DNA from: Macrothele yani
Taxonomy: Eukaryota > Arthropoda > Arachnida > Araneae > Macrothelidae
Reading direction: 5' to 3'
DNA length: 64,000 nt
Assembly (NCBI GenBank): GCA_039090855.1
Contig: CM077011.1
Location: forward strand, 16,245,001 to 16,309,000
The first letter of the stretch is position 1; each line of letters begins with the position of its first letter. The notes under the pieces were generated by a model. It was not told where the DNA came from and searched no databases. It worked only from the letters and a program-made list of their open reading frames with translations. A program made the translations under genes and the position numbers. Of this stretch, positions 9,599-21,599 are shown piece by piece.

Positions 9599-10363
9599 CA
9601 GGGTGATTGTAAACTCCTTCAACAAAACGAGAGGGATGATAGTACACATCAAGGCGAACAATATTTGCAATGGAACCCAGGGCCGCATTCCACTCCTAGT
9701 GCCAGAAAAGAGAGTACCTTGGAAAAACGTCCAGTAGGCACACAGAATTCCAACCGGTGCATGAGAAGCACAAGATGCAAATCAGGTAGCTGAACACATA
9801 TGTAGACAATTAGGAGCAAACATTTAAAAATGCAGCCGAACCCGTTCAGCGATATTACTGTGCGAACATCACATGAGAATTGACGTATTCAGGTGGTGGA
9901 TTGGATGTGGTGGACCTGTGGCTTGGCCTTCACGCTCCCCTGACCTTAATCCACTGGACTTCTGGGGGCACATGAAAACATTGGTGTACGAGATATCTAT
10001 GGACTGCTGGAAAGATCTTGTCACACGAATCGCTGTTGCTGCAGACACACCACACCAGGAGTCTACGAGAGGGTGCGACAGTCCTTCGTTCACCGGCGTG
10101 GGCTGTGCAACGTCACCCTTGGATGCCAGTTTAAGCAGCTCCTTTGAGTCTTTCTTTGATGCGATTGGAATTGTGCAACTCATAAATTAGGTATGTCTCT
10201 TTGTTTTGACTGTTGAAGGCTCAACGTGGATATGTAACTGTACTCTTTTCTGGCACTAGGAGTGGATGCGGCCGTAAGTTCCATTGCAAATATTGTTCGT
10301 CTTGATGTGTACTATCCCCCCCTTCCCCCTCTTGTTTTGTTGAAGGAGTTTACAATAACCCTG
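9599..10363 (+). mobile_element. Internally deleted mariner-type transposon (765 bp)
   Basis: Inverted ends run CAGGGTGATTGTAAACTCC on the left and, reversed on the right, CAGGGTTATTGTAAACTCC. TA precedes the left end. A subterminal stretch (GCCGCATTCCACTCC region and CACTAGGAGTGGATGCGGC) is also inverted. Only the C-terminal third of a transposase is left. It has the same terminus type (CAGGGTGATT) as the elements at 18239 and 27458. Confidence 0.8.
9873..10190 (+). pseudogene. C-terminal transposase fragment
   Basis: The 105-codon frame contains WPSRSPDLNPLDFWGHMK, the last catalytic box of a Tc1/mariner-superfamily transposase (here with D and LDF rather than IEH). A decayed tail follows. 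The helix-turn-helix and the first two catalytic residues are gone. Confidence 0.75.
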
Positions 10364-10480
10364 TGTTCTGTCCATGTAGCTTAGTTGGGAGGGGCAACTT
10401 ACTCCTGAGTGATGAGGCGCGGTTCGATATCCGTCGCAGACAAATTTGTGTTTTTACATTGGTGCGTGAACATAAAAATG
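10364..10480 (+). repeat. SINE-D copy 1, tRNA-like part
   Basis: TGTAGCTTAGTTGGGAGG resembles a pol III A box and GGTTCGATATCC a B box, about 40 bases apart. The paralogous copy at 10595-10745 has TGTACCTTAGTTGAGAG and GGTTGGATCGC. Both share the downstream CAGACAAATTT(G/A)TGTTTT. Confidence 0.55.
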
Positions 10481-10594
10481 GTTTTACTGCCCATTAGGTC
10501 CTTTGAAAAAAAAAATGTGTGATGTTTGTTCCACACATTGTCTAGAATTAATGAAAAAATAAATTCGTTCTTCGCTTCAAAAAAGTAAGAGGGA

Positions 10595-10745
10595 GATTAT
10601 GTGATGTACTACAGAGGAAAAGCATGCATCAAGACGACATATCTGAAGCTATGTATTTCGTCCATGTACCTTAGTTGAGAGAGCAACTCACTCCGGAATG
10701 AAAGGGCGCCGGTTGGATCGCAGTCACAGACAAATTTATGTTTTC
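10595..10745 (+). repeat. SINE-D copy 2
   Basis: This is an uninterrupted version of the repeat split at 9540/10364. It carries a leader with ACTACAGAGG, a degenerate tRNA-like region and the CAGACAAATTTATGTTTT tail. Comparing the two copies shows exactly where the mariner-type element inserted. Confidence 0.55.
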
Positions 10746-11009
10746 ACAGTATTTATAATCTATCAACCTACAACTTAACACAAAAAGCATGGGCTACCAG
10801 AACTGGAAAATAATGGCCCCAAATAGAAAACAATGGCAAAAACTTGATGAGGAGGTCAAGGTTCACACTGAGCTGTACAGCCAATAAGAACCTACAACAT
10901 AAGTTTCAAATGTGTGCATTATGTCCCATCGGTGGGCTGTTTATAGATATGTACATAGAGTGACATACCTACTATAGATTTATCTATATAAACTTTTTCC
11001 TTTTGTCCT

Positions 11010-11400
11010 CTGAAAATGTAGAAGTTATTGCTTTAGCACAGGAGGATAGTGTGCATTTCTGGGTGCAGCACACGAAACAAACACATTATGACCCAAGGGT
11101 GGGTCGTAATGCAGCAAACATGTTAAATAATTCTTGCAGGACTGGCACAATGCAGTGGTGCATTGCCATTCTTAAAGATTCCATCACATGCAGGAAAAAA
11201 GTGTAACCTTGCAAGGTGCACTTCATCGTCTACAATATTCAGATACCCCCGGAATGTCATCTTACCTTCCTTTGGTGTCAGTGACCCCAGTCCATACCAA
11301 CAGAACATTCCACATAGCATGGTGCCACCTTCCTCCAGTTGCTTGGATTGTGTTCACTAGTAGCCGTTGTGAATGTCTGTCACCAGTCGCCAGTTGATTA
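11010..11400 (-). pseudogene. Tc1 transposase fragment (middle part)
   Basis: Minus-strand frames contain TGGRWHHAMW in one frame, then LCGMFCWYGLGSLTP, GYLNIVDDEVH and FFPACDGIFKNGNAP. These correspond to the beta-strand region between the first and second catalytic Asp of Tc1 transposases, where the usual DGIFQQDNAP is FKNGNAP here, so the Asp is lost. No ends are visible. It is an old, truncated copy. Confidence 0.6.
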
Positions 11401-12649
11401 GATTTTTTCCTAGTGTCGTGCAGATTTTCAAACACGATCCCCAAAAGTGGTGAGTAGATCTTGTTACAGATGTAGAGCAATTAATTTTATGGGAAATAAA
11501 GAGGTGTATAAAATGTGCATTTTTTTTCTGCTCCGTACATACATATCACTAAGCTGTTCTCTGAGATTCAGAGGTTAGCTCCAAAAAGAAATACAAACTT
11601 CCAGATAATTTTACTTATTGTTGTCGTATCAAACTTCTCCATTTACAGCGATCTTGACATACAACTCGTGCTTCACTGATATCCATTACAGTCTCAAATA
11701 TAAACAATGTGAAACATGGTAAATCAGTCACTCCAAAAATTTGCTGGCATGCTCTTCCACCTTGTCCTCCCCTGTGGTTACAAGTGTAAATTATTGTGAA
11801 CGTACTAAATCAAATGAAACGAAGAATTTTGTTACTATCAATGGCAAAGGCATAAGTAATCTGCAAGGTTGAAAGCCCTGTTGCTAGACATGAGAACAAA
11901 TGTTTGGCTGGGGAAAAGATTTTAGGTTACGATAGCCAGCATTCTTTTGAAAGGACCTTAATCTCACAGGAATGTCGGGTGAATTTACTGCCATACACAC
12001 TAATTCTTATACACACTAATTCTTTTTTAGACAGGTGACAGACAGCTAAGGGAAATCCTACTTTGTATTGTTAAATTCTTTGGAGGTGCTTTCAGTTTTT
12101 CTTCTTTAAGATGCCTCTCTTCCACACAGAAACACAAATCATCATTTTGAGGAATAAAAGATACTGATGAGCTTCTTAATGAAAATATGTAAATTAGCGG
12201 AAATGACAATAAGTATGGACTTCACGTAATTCTATGTTTTTCAATGACATGGAAAAATTACAGAAAATTGCCTTTTCGTTTTCTGGAGAGGGAAGAAATT
12301 ATTCACTGACAAATAGCTGCAGTAACAATTTTCTTTTGGAATAAAAACCATTGCAACAAAATAATTTGTTTTTCTTTGTTTTTAAGGTTTTTCTGTAAGC
12401 AAAATCAGCAAATATTGCTGATTGCATATCATGATCATTAATGAAGCTTATGGATGCAGTTAATTATAATGTCTTTTTTCAAATAACTTAAGCTTAGAAG
12501 TCTGGAACACAGAAGAATTGCAACCATTGTTTCTATTTCTCAGCTCTATTACTTAGCACTCAGGGTACTCATTGAAGGAATTGTTTTTCTTTAAATAACT
12601 TCATTTTGATAAGATTTGCCATCTTTTTAGCACGTCTTTTGTAAAAAAA
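11401..12649. other. Non-coding, AT-rich sequence
   Basis: I found no supported gene or repeat here. Short open stretches on the minus strand (for example 12027-12209) lack similarity or splice context. Confidence 0.4.
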
Positions 12650-14090
12650 AGATCGTGTTTATGTTATCGGTCTGTCTGTCTGTCCGTCTGTACCCACGAT
12701 ATCTCCGCAACTATTAGTCCGATTTGAACAATTCTTTTTGCATTGGGAAGCTTGAAATATGCGAATGATGATCTTTCATTTCGTTTTTTTTTTTTTACGA
12801 TGTACAATTTCGCAGCTAGAGGACGTAAATGCAGATGTTGAATTCAAAAATACGTTTTAATCCACATATTGGTTTCTAAACATCCGATTGAAAAAAATAT
12901 TTTATATTTTGATTCCATTTATATCGAAGAGTATTTTAGATATAGTTCCTTTTTCAAATCACGCATAGATTTTCCGCAAGGGGGCATAAAAGTAAATTAC
13001 ATTTTTCCCGATAACTCTTCTTCTAAAACTCTGATTTGAAAATTTTTTCGGATACACCTCCTGATGGAAAATCTTTTGCATATAATTCCTAATTTTTGGT
13101 AAAGAATACTTTGGCCACCAGGGGGTGTAAGTGTTAATTTTGCTTCTGATATATTTACGATAAAATATGAGCTACTAAAACATCGATTGAAAAAATTCTT
13201 TCGTGGACTGATGCCACTCACATCAATAAACCTTTTTGGAATATTTTCTTAAAATATTCCACAGTTTCTCCGCCAAGGGGCATAGATGTATATCTTATTT
13301 TCGTCAATATCTCTACTTCTAGGAGTCTGATTTGAAAAATTCCTTCTTTGTTGAATAGTGTTTCTAGTGTGATGTGTTCATATAATTTGAAAATTTTCAA
13401 GTTACTCATATGTAGACTTTTCACTAGGGGGCATAAAGATAAATTGCTTTCCCCCTTATATCTCTGCTTCTAAATCTCCAATTTGAAAAATTCTTTCTGC
13501 ACCGGATACAGCTCTTGATGGGAAATCCTTTGCACATAATTTCAAATTTTTGTAAAAAATGGTTTGGCCACCAGGTGGCATAAGTCTTAATTTCCGTTTC
13601 TAATGTATTTGCAGCAAAAGATGAGCTTCTAAAATCTCGATTGAAAAAAGTCATTTGTTGACCGATACTACTGATGTCGGCAAACCTTTTAGGAACATTT
13701 TCTTCTTGAAATAATGCATGGTTTTCACGCCAGGGGCATAGATGTATATTTTATTTTTGTTAATATCTCTACTTCTAGGAGTCCGATTTGGAAAATTCCT
13801 TCTTTGTTGGATGGTGTTTCCGATGCGAAATGTTTTCCCTAAAAATTCAAAATTTTCAAGTAAATCATAGACGTTCTGCTAGGGGGCACAAAGGCAAATT
13901 ACGTTTTATGCGTTATTTCTGCTTCTAAAACTGCGATTTGAAAAATTCTTCCTGTATCGCATACAAGACCTGATGGAAAATATTTTCACATAATTTCTAA
14001 TGTTTGGTAAAGAATGGTTTGGCCACCAAGGGGCATAAGTGTTAATCTCCTAGAGGGGGCAAGTTTTCCATTTGCTATATATGTATATAT
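12650..14090 (+). repeat. Satellite-like array: about nine ~150-bp monomers, ~455-bp higher-order period
   Basis: The array starts with a (GTCT)n microsatellite near 12674. Each monomer has TATCTC..CTTCTA.., then (C/T)GATTTGAAAAATTC, and ends in a CCAGGGGGCATAA-like box. Monomer starts are near 12703, 12873, 13015, 13163, 13313, 13462, 13617, 13770 and 13915. Every third monomer is the closest match: the CTTCTAAA box recurs at 13020, 13467 and 13922, and CTCTACTTCTAGGAGTC at about 13310 and 13767. The array stops at the transposon inserted at 14094. Isolated monomers at 38935, 42961 and 44026 look related. Confidence 0.75.
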
Positions 14091-14093
14091 ATA

Positions 14094-15622
14094 CACTGCT
14101 GGACAATTGCTAAGCACGGATCATAAACGGCTATATAGCGCATAAAAAAGTAAGTGTGGTTGGATGCCAAGTGAAATAAAATAATGTCAGAATGCCAGGA
14201 CATTACAAGAAAGACAATTTATTGTGCTCTGAAATCCAGAAGGCTTTGGAACGTGTCCAAGGGACAAACAGGCCATTTTGTGCAGAATAAGTAAACGTGA
14301 AAAAAATGCAATTACCGTCCGCAGGCGTTCCGGCGTAAGATGTCAATACGGGATATGGCCACCATGGAGGGCGATGCAAGATTCCACACGTCGTGTCATG
14401 CTTTGCACAACATTATCAAGCAGCTGTTGGGGTAATTTATCCTATTCCTCTGTCAGTGCACGGATGAGGGTGTCCTTGTTTATTGGAGGGCATTGGCGAC
14501 CAGCAAGACTCCTCCCCAAAGCATCCCACACATTTTCAATGGGATTTAGATCTGGAGAACGTGCTGGCCATACGAGGCGTTGAATATCCTCGCTCTCAAG
14601 ACACTCCTGGACAGCGACTGTTCGATGACATGTTGCGTTGTCGTCCATGAAAATGAATCTATCACGGACAGCACCACGGAACATGCGAACACGAGGTAGC
14701 AGAACATCATTAATGTATCGTTGGCCAGTAGTCCCAGTTGGAAGCACATGGAGGGACGTACGGCCATTGATTATGATGCCAGCCCATACCATGACACTAC
14801 ATGTCGGATATCGGTCCCTTTCCTGTATGTTTGCTGGACAATATGCAGTACCACTATCACGCCAGATGAGTTGTCGTCGACAATCAGACGATAGACTGTA
14901 TACACTCTCATCTGAGAAGAGGACAGCAGACCAGTCGTTATCAGTCCAATTGCGATGTTGATGGCTCCATTGCAAACGGGCGGTACGCTGACGTCTGGAC
15001 AATGGGATGCACATAACAGGACGGCGGGCGTATAGTCCTCCTTCATGCAAACGTCTGGCGACAGTTTTTCGGGAGATCCGCTTGCCAGTAGCAGCCATAA
15101 ACTGATTTGCTACCTCACTAGCTGTGCTGCGCCGGTGTCTTTTTGTTGATAGCACTATGTACCGATCTTCTGCAGGTGTCATACTGCGAACACGACCTCC
15201 CCCGTGACGTTTGCTACACTCTCCATTTGTTTGAAATGATTTCCAAAGCCTTGAAACAACACTGTGGCTGACGTCGAACTCCCTGGCAACATCTGTTATT
15301 TTTCACCCCTCTTCAATCTTGCCAATAATACGGCCACACGTAAAATCATCTAGGTGATGTCGGGAAGACATACTGAAATTTGCAAGTTTGTCTATTGATT
15401 CTTTCCCTTTCAACTTTGCGTTTGAACAACAACGGTCAATACGCGTCAAATCCTTTATATCTCTTATGAGCGCTATGACGTCACGAACAAGTTCGGCAAT
15501 CCAAAATTTGCATACGCACAACACGTCTTACTGTATCCCGCACTTATGCTGATTTCCACATTTTCCTGCTTTCCATTTTATGGTTGCTATTGTCATCCGT
15601 CCTTAGCAATTGTCCGGCAGTG
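14094..15622 (-). mobile_element. Tc1-like transposon family T2, copy 1
   Basis: The left end is CACTGCTGGACAATTGCTAA and the right end reversed is CACTGCCGGACAATTGCTAA, with TA on both sides (14092-14093, 15623-15624). It lies at the end of the satellite array in a (TA)n stretch. A close sister is at 57905-59446 in the opposite orientation. Confidence 0.9.
14343..15371 (-). pseudogene. Tc1-like transposase with two in-frame stops
   Basis: From the ATG at 15371 (MSSRHHLDDF) to TGA at 14343-14345 the frame is constant for 343 codons and ends in HGGHIPY. It is broken only by TGA at 15304-15306 (the sister copy has CGA, Arg) and TAG at 14442-14444 (the sister has TGG, Trp). The catalytic boxes FSDES, FMDDNATCH and [11 protein letters not shown] are intact, so the loss is recent. 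The N-terminal helix-turn-helix (GRIIGKIEEG) precedes the first stop. Confidence 0.88.
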
Positions 15623-16710
15623 TATATGGATATAATTTTAACTACTATATTTATATATATAGAAGTAATTACTATATATCTAGCACAGGGGTGCATTTAG
15701 AGAGGGCCTTGCCTCCCCCACCCGGAGAAAGTGTCATTTTTTTGTTGTTTGGTTAAAATGTGGCTTACATTAGAAAAAAGTGCCTTAACTTAATAAAAAT
15801 GTATCGACTTATATTAGAAAAAATGCTTTAATTTTTCTTCAATTTTTCATTAATTTTGATTTTGTTCTAGATCGTGGATTTCAAAAACTTCCTATTTTCG
15901 TCCACCCCGCTCCTTCCCCCAAAGAAAAATTCTATAAAATTATCTGATATAGTTATTACTTCTTCACACATTTCAGGAATAACAAACTTTTTTCAGCTAA
16001 AGGAGGGGGGGGGGCTCGAAATTTTCATCTACTAAAATGCATTCAACGCACTCTTGATCCTGAATCACGATTCCCAGACAATTAGGTATGATTAGTCTAC
16101 TTATTATATTTTGAAGAATACCGTGCGTCGTGATGCACTTTTTAATAAAATAAACTGTAACTAGTACCATTTGAACAAATATTTAAAAAAATATAATTGG
16201 AGAAATATTTATAGCATAAAAAGAAACGAAACTTTTTCATCATAGCCTGAATTTATTAAAATTTGGCTCGGTAACCTAAAATGTCTCCGGGGGAGGGATG
16301 AATGGTCGTTTCCGGGAGGGCTTCGCCCCCTGGATGTATGCCTGAAAGAAACACTGCTCATGGCCCAGGGGAGTGGAGGAGGAGGAGGAGGGGGGGGGGG
16401 TCACTAAGTGCTAAGCCAGTAGGGGAGATATTGTTAAACATTAATTTTATATAATTATTATAAATAAATTTTCTCCATAATTATTGCGAGTTATGAAATT
16501 ACGCCCACTTGAGTTGACCCCGCTCGTGACTCCGTTGGCGCCCCAAGCAGCTGCTTTTGTTTCCCTTGCAGCTTAGTCTGGCCCTGAACGCTTTTGAGAA
16601 ACCTGTAATATCTTTTGTTTCGATAATTGTGGCTGCAGCTAAATGTGTGCCTACAATTAGAACTTTTTAGAATTCTGACAGATGCTGGTTTTTCCCATGT
16701 TTATATATAC
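15623..16710. other. Non-coding sequence with G-rich runs
   Basis: No gene is recognised. Runs of G (near 16010 and 16390) and phrases such as GAGGGCTTCGCCCCCTGG suggest old repeat DNA, but I cannot assign a family. Confidence 0.35.
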
Positions 16711-16771
16711 TATCTACCAACAAGTAATTGGGACACCTGTGATAGTAGAGAAAAACGAAGTTTATTCACTT

Positions 16772-17948
16772 TCAATAGTTGGTGGAGCCTCCACGAGCGG
16801 CAATAACAGCTGTGACCCTCTGGGGCATACTCTCGACCAGGCGCTGTACAACGGATAGCGGTATTATCTTCCACTCTGCTTGGAGAAGACAGGTCAGTTC
16901 CTTCACCGATTTCGGAAGATGGGGGTCCCCTTAAGTCGACGCTCCAACTCGTCCCAGAGGTGCTCGATAGGGTTAAGGTCCGGGCTTTGCGCAGGCCAGT
17001 CCATTCGATTAACCCCATTGTCACCATACCAAGCCATAGTGGACCTCGCAACATGGCAGGTGGCATTGTCATCCTGAAAGTAACATGGGTCCACCCCGTA
17101 AAACTGTCACAATGCAGGAAGCGCATGGTCATCCAAAATGGTGCAGTAGGTCTCCGCATTGAGTCTACCAGGAATTGCGACTAAGAGTCCCATGCCATAC
17201 CAGGAGAAACACCCCGTTACATAATTCCACCGCCGCCGAACTTCACAGTTGGCACAATACATTCTGGCAGGAGGTGTTCTCCAGGCAAACGCTAAACCCA
17301 GACACTGCCATCCGAACGGTAGAGGGTGAACCTTGATTCGTCGCTCCAGAGAACCTGTTTCCACTGTTCAACGGTCCACTGTCGACGTTCTTTGCACCAC
17401 GTTAGCCGAGCAGCGCTATTTGACTTGGTGATCAAAGTCTTGTGCGCGGCAGCACGTCCATGATAACCGAGCAGATGGGCTTCCTTACGGATGGTATTCA
17501 TCGAAAGAGCACTCCCGGATGCCTGTTGAAACTCCTCGCGGACGTTTCATCAAAAGAGCACTCCCGGATGCCTGTTGAAACTCCTCGCGGACGTTTCATC
17601 AAAAGAGCACTCCCGGATGCCTGTTGAAACTCCTCGCGGACGTTTCATCAAAAGAGCACTCCCGGATGCCTGTTGAAACTCCTCACGGATGTGGCCCATC
17701 GATTTGGCGCGGTTCTTCAGAATTTCTCTGGCCAGCACCCGTCGGTCTCAAAGTCCCAGTTTTGTGGGTCTGCTGGGTCGGGGCACATTCCGACAGTCAT
17801 CTCTCATCCTCCACTTGCCAATCACGTAGGCCACTGTCGATTTTGGGTACTTCAACTCGCTGAATATGTCACGCATGGATCGGCCATTTCTGTGATACCC
17901 GACGATTACACTTTTCTCGAAATCAGAGAGCTCCGAACTGCGTGGCAT
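16772..17948 (-). pseudogene. Tc1-like transposase, several frameshifts
   Basis: The N-terminus (MPRSSELSDFEKSVIVGYHR, helix-turn-helix) starts at 17948. The frame then shifts at the tandem repeat (17504-17699). It resumes with CKERRQWTVEQWKQVLWSDE (first catalytic D), then [11 protein letters not shown] (second D), [17 protein letters not shown] (the E), and ends in GGSTNY near 16772. All three catalytic residues are present but spread over several frames. Confidence 0.8.
17504..17699. repeat. 49-bp tandem repeat, four copies, inside a transposase
   Basis: AAAGAGCACTCCCGGATGCC starts at 17504, 17553, 17602 and 17651, exactly 49 bases apart. The first three units are virtually identical; the last diverges at its end. 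Because 49 is not a multiple of three, each unit changes the reading frame of the transposase. Sister transposases carry one unit, so this is a local, recent expansion. Confidence 0.9.
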
Positions 17949-18238
17949 CTTGCGCGCGACTGGTTGCGTTGTTGTTTCCCACACGATATTTAACGGCTGA
18001 GGCCGTGACGTGTATATCAGGACCGCAGACATCGTCGATTGCAGGGGTGTCCAATTATTTGTTGGTCATGACAGTGTTTTTCAGACCTCAAGCATTTGAA
18101 CCCCGTTCCAATTAGTGTGTATCAGAAAGCCATGCTCTGACAGTAAAGCAGTGTTTAGAAGAATAGACAGGAGTGGTATATTTCAATATTACTTGTTCTC
18201 GAAAACTGCATTTTTACATTAATGTGCCAGTAAATATA

Positions 18239-19683
18239 CAGGGTGATTCAGCTAAGTGTGTACAAACTTCTGGGAGGGGTAGGTTGCACAAAGACACATC
18301 GGAATCGCATAGCAATGCAGGGTCGGAAACGCCAACTTCATGCGGTAGATGGCGTTGTTCGTCCGCGAGACTGCTCAAACGTTCTTTCAGGCTATCGTCA
18401 TTTGTAAACCGCCCGCAGAGGTAGTAGGATGGCTGAGTTCACGAACGCGGAAATGGCTGATGTGCACCTCGCATACGGAGCAGCGGACGAGCCGCCGTGC
18501 GACTGTACCCGGAACGGTACCCGATGAGAAGAGTGCCAAACTACCAAGTGTTTGCACAGCTGCGTCAGAGATAATGCGACACTGGTTCTTTCCAGGTGTC
18601 TGTAATGATGGGTACGCACTCTTTCCATCGAAGAGAGCGTGTTAAGTCATGCAGCAGACACTCCAAGTGCCAGCACACGAGCTATTGCCCGTCGGCTCGG
18701 TTTGTCCTAATCCATCGCATGGAGGGTTCTGCACGAAGACCAATTGCATCCATATCATGCGCAGCGCGTTCAGACACTAAGCCCTGAGGATTACCCCCAG
18801 CGCATTGCATTTAGGCAATGGTACCTGCAAAAGAGTGCGGCAGAGCCCTAATTTGCTGCTTCTGTGCTGTTCACAGACGAAGTGTGCTTTACACGGGAAG
18901 TTTGCTTCAATGCACATAACGCACATGTATGGGCGGTGGAGAACCCCATGCTGTACAACCACATGCAGCACAAAACCATTTTGCTGTTAATGTTTGGGCC
19001 AGTATTGTTGGGGACCACTTAATTGGCCCATACCTCATGCCCCCTCGTCTGGACGGAAGGAGTTACCCGATATTTTTGGAGAACGTCTTGCCAGAGCTAT
19101 TGAACAAACAACAGGTCCTTCAGTCGCTGCACTGTGCAACGTGGTTCCAGCATGATGGGGCCCCGCCCATTTCAGAAATGGCGTTCGTCATCACTTAAAA
19201 ATGGCATTTGGACATCAGTAAATCGGGCGTGGTGGTCCCGTTCATTAGCCTGCAAGATCGCCGGATTTAACATACCTTGATTACTTCTTCTGGGGTTACA
19301 TCAAAGGACTGGTGTACAATACCCCCGTTGAAAGTGATGAGGACCTTGTAGCACGCATCTCTGTAGCTGCTTCGGAAGTCCAAGACACGCCAGGAATTTT
19401 CTAAAATGTACGTGATCCCATGCGCCAACGATGTCAAGCGTGTGTTACAGCTCATGGTCGCAACTTTGAACAACTGTAGCCTCAATGCATTTCGCAAATG
19501 TCTTGTGAGTAATAAAAAGCATGTTGTTCTCTTACGTGCTGTTCTTTCATTTCTTGTCCTCTCTGTACACTAACTAGCACATGAAGATGGCGTTTCCGAC
19601 CCTGCATTGCTATGTGATTCCGATTTGGCATTGTGCAATCTACCCCTCCCAGAAGTTTGTACACACTTAGCTGAATCACCCTG
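18239..19683 (+). mobile_element. Mariner-type transposon with ~105-bp terminal inverted repeats
   Basis: Both ends begin CAGGGTGATTCAGCTAAGTG. They agree for about 105 bases, up to the AATGCAGGGTCGGAAACGCC boxes. TA flanks both sides (18237-18238, 19684-19685). The length (1445 bp) is that of a complete element, but its transposase is broken. Confidence 0.9.
18429..19479 (+). pseudogene. Broken transposase of the 18.2-kb element
   Basis: It starts at ATG 18429 (MAEFTNAEMADVHLAYG), with a helix-turn-helix, and carries many stops and frameshifts. Recognisable pieces include ASTRAIARRLG, FTDEVCFTR (first catalytic D region) and HAHVWAVENP, ending in CQACVTAHGRNFEQL. The domain order is right for a Tc1/mariner-superfamily enzyme with a mariner-like C-terminus. 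Confidence 0.75.
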
Positions 19684-20467
19684 TATATATATATATAAAT
19701 TGGCAGTGACAGCTCCACAATGATAACCAATTAAGGATAGAGAATTGCAGTGTTTAACTCGCAACTATCTTTGCTGTTACAATAGTAATTCCCAAAAGTT
19801 GTGCAGCAGGTCTTGTTGTTACTGGAGTATTATTTCATTTATTATAAAAATTTGAGGGTTACTTTTCCTCTGCAGGGAACAGCAACATGAACTGAAATTG
19901 ACTCAAAATTATTGAACATGGCATTTTATAAAGGAATTTGTATGAAAGAATTGAAAAAGAAGGCGCTCCACACACATATCGGTTATCACATGGCCACCGG
20001 CAGAATGAACTTGCATGACTAATTGTATCCACTATGTTTTTCCTTGAATTGTGGTGATGAAGAATAAGTCTTCCTTGAAAATTTCCAAGGAAGAAATTAA
20101 AGCTCATATAAATCTTAGAAATAGTTGTTAGAATTCCAGTGGGTTGATAACTGCTTGATAATAATATATATAGTAAAACATGATCTGCAAAGATGTTTGT
20201 TTGGGTTGCAGTGCATGCTGAGTGGGGAATGAAATCATGTACATGTAGAGAAAACAAGCAAATTCATTTATAAAAATAAATTATTGATAAGTATGTGAAA
20301 CATTGTTTTAAGACATGGGGGACGTCTTTATTTTGAATCGGGTGTGTTGTATGAGCTTTCATTTGACAGTTGTTTAAGAATAGTTTTTTCATTTAATATC
20401 TGTTGGTTTTTCTGCACTTCATGTATCAGTTTCAGTTTTATCATCATATCTTAATGTTTATGAAAAT
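19684..20467. other. Non-coding, AT-rich sequence
   Basis: Apart from the (TA)n run beside the transposon, nothing is recognised. A 132-codon minus-strand open stretch (19859-20257) has no recognisable domain and could be chance. Confidence 0.35.
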
Positions 20468-21036
20468 TTTAAGATATCATCATAATCAGTTCTCAATCTA
20501 TTGCTGGGTTAACATCTCCTCAACTCATTTTCACAACTTGCTATCTTGAATAATTCTGTTCCATGTCACTCTGGCATGCTTTTGAATTTCATTCACTGAT
20601 AACCCATGTGATGGTCTTTTCCTATCTTTTTGTATTCATTCTAATGTTTCAGTTGTCCAGCAGTGATAGATTTTTCTAGCAATATCTTCAGACCATTTCC
20701 TCTTGAGGGTCTTGGCTGTGATATCATCTACTCTTGTTTTTTCATGATCCATTGAGTTCCTGGTTATGTCATATATGCATCTTTTATGTTTAGTTGTCTC
20801 CCCGCAGTCTTTGGATATTATTTTTACTTAAGATCCGTACGTCTGATCCACAAGTAAGAACTCAACTGAAAGGATGCATTGTTTAAGCACTTTCCTTTTA
20901 AGACATAATGGTAAATTGCTCTTGAAAACTGTACCGTCTTTTTCCCAAGGCACTCCAGCCAAATTTTATGCATCTATTAATTTCTCGTTCAGTGAGGTTG
21001 CTCGATATCTGTTTTTTTAGATGTAGGAACCAGTTA
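20468..21036 (-). mobile_element. Decayed RTE-like LINE 3' fragment
   Basis: The stretch aligns by eye with 3815-4400. Shared blocks include TTCATTCACTGATAACCCATGTG against TTCATCCACCCATCTCCCATGTG, the CTTTTAAGACATAA box and CGATATCTG. Many indels break every frame. Confidence 0.6.
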
Positions 21037-21037
21037 T

Positions 21038-21079
21038 GCTGCCTCGATGCAGTGGTCTAAGTGCTGGCTTATGACCCTA
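21038..21079 (+). repeat. SINE-A head fragment
   Basis: GCTGCCTCGATGCAGTGGTC and TAAGTGCTGGCTTATG match the tRNA-like head of SINE-A. The copy ends at the TA where the next transposon starts. Confidence 0.6.
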
Positions 21080-21599
21080 CACAGTCGTATCAGAATAATA
21101 TGACCACCCCTGGAATCACAGTATACCCACCCAGGTGTGACACAGAGTGCGCATGACAAGGTCTACCACGCGGAGATATAAGCGGCCGGTCAAGACTGAT
21201 GAGCCATAGTGCGTGACGTGACCACAATGGGCAGAAGTTGTGATCTGATGGATGTTCAAAACGGAGTGATCATAGGCTATCACACCAATGGTGGAAGCAT
21301 CTCAGAAACAGCAGACTTCGTGGACTGTTTGCAAGGTGCTGTAGTAAGGGTGTACCAAGAATGGACCGCTGGCACACCAAGTACCTCCCGACATCATAAC
21401 TGTGGAGCCCCGAAGGCCATGGACCGCAGAGGAGAACGTCCACTGGTAAAGGGTAATCAACATGCAACAGTGCAGCAATTGACCACAGAAATGAATGCTG
21501 GGGCACCCAGTTACATCTCCCCGATAACAGTAGAGCGAACCCTGTACGCATGGTTTTCCGGAGTCAACGCTGCGTCAAGATGCCCATGCTAACCCTTAA

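Larger units (their letters stand above)
16711..18074 (-). mobile_element. Tc1-like transposon with internal tandem expansion
   Basis: The left end has CCAACAAGTAATTGGGACACC. The right end reversed has CCAACAAATAATTGGACACC. The outermost bases differ slightly, so the exact borders are uncertain by about ten bases. It contains a decayed transposase and a four-copy 49-bp tandem repeat. Confidence 0.75.

Noticed and set aside
17504..17699. Regular 49-bp repeats resembling a CRISPR array
   Set aside because: There are no unique spacers, the units are contiguous, and they lie in a transposase reading frame of a eukaryotic transposon.
19859..20257. 132-codon minus-strand frame
   Set aside because: No recognisable domain, no splice or promoter context; length is within chance for AT-moderate DNA.
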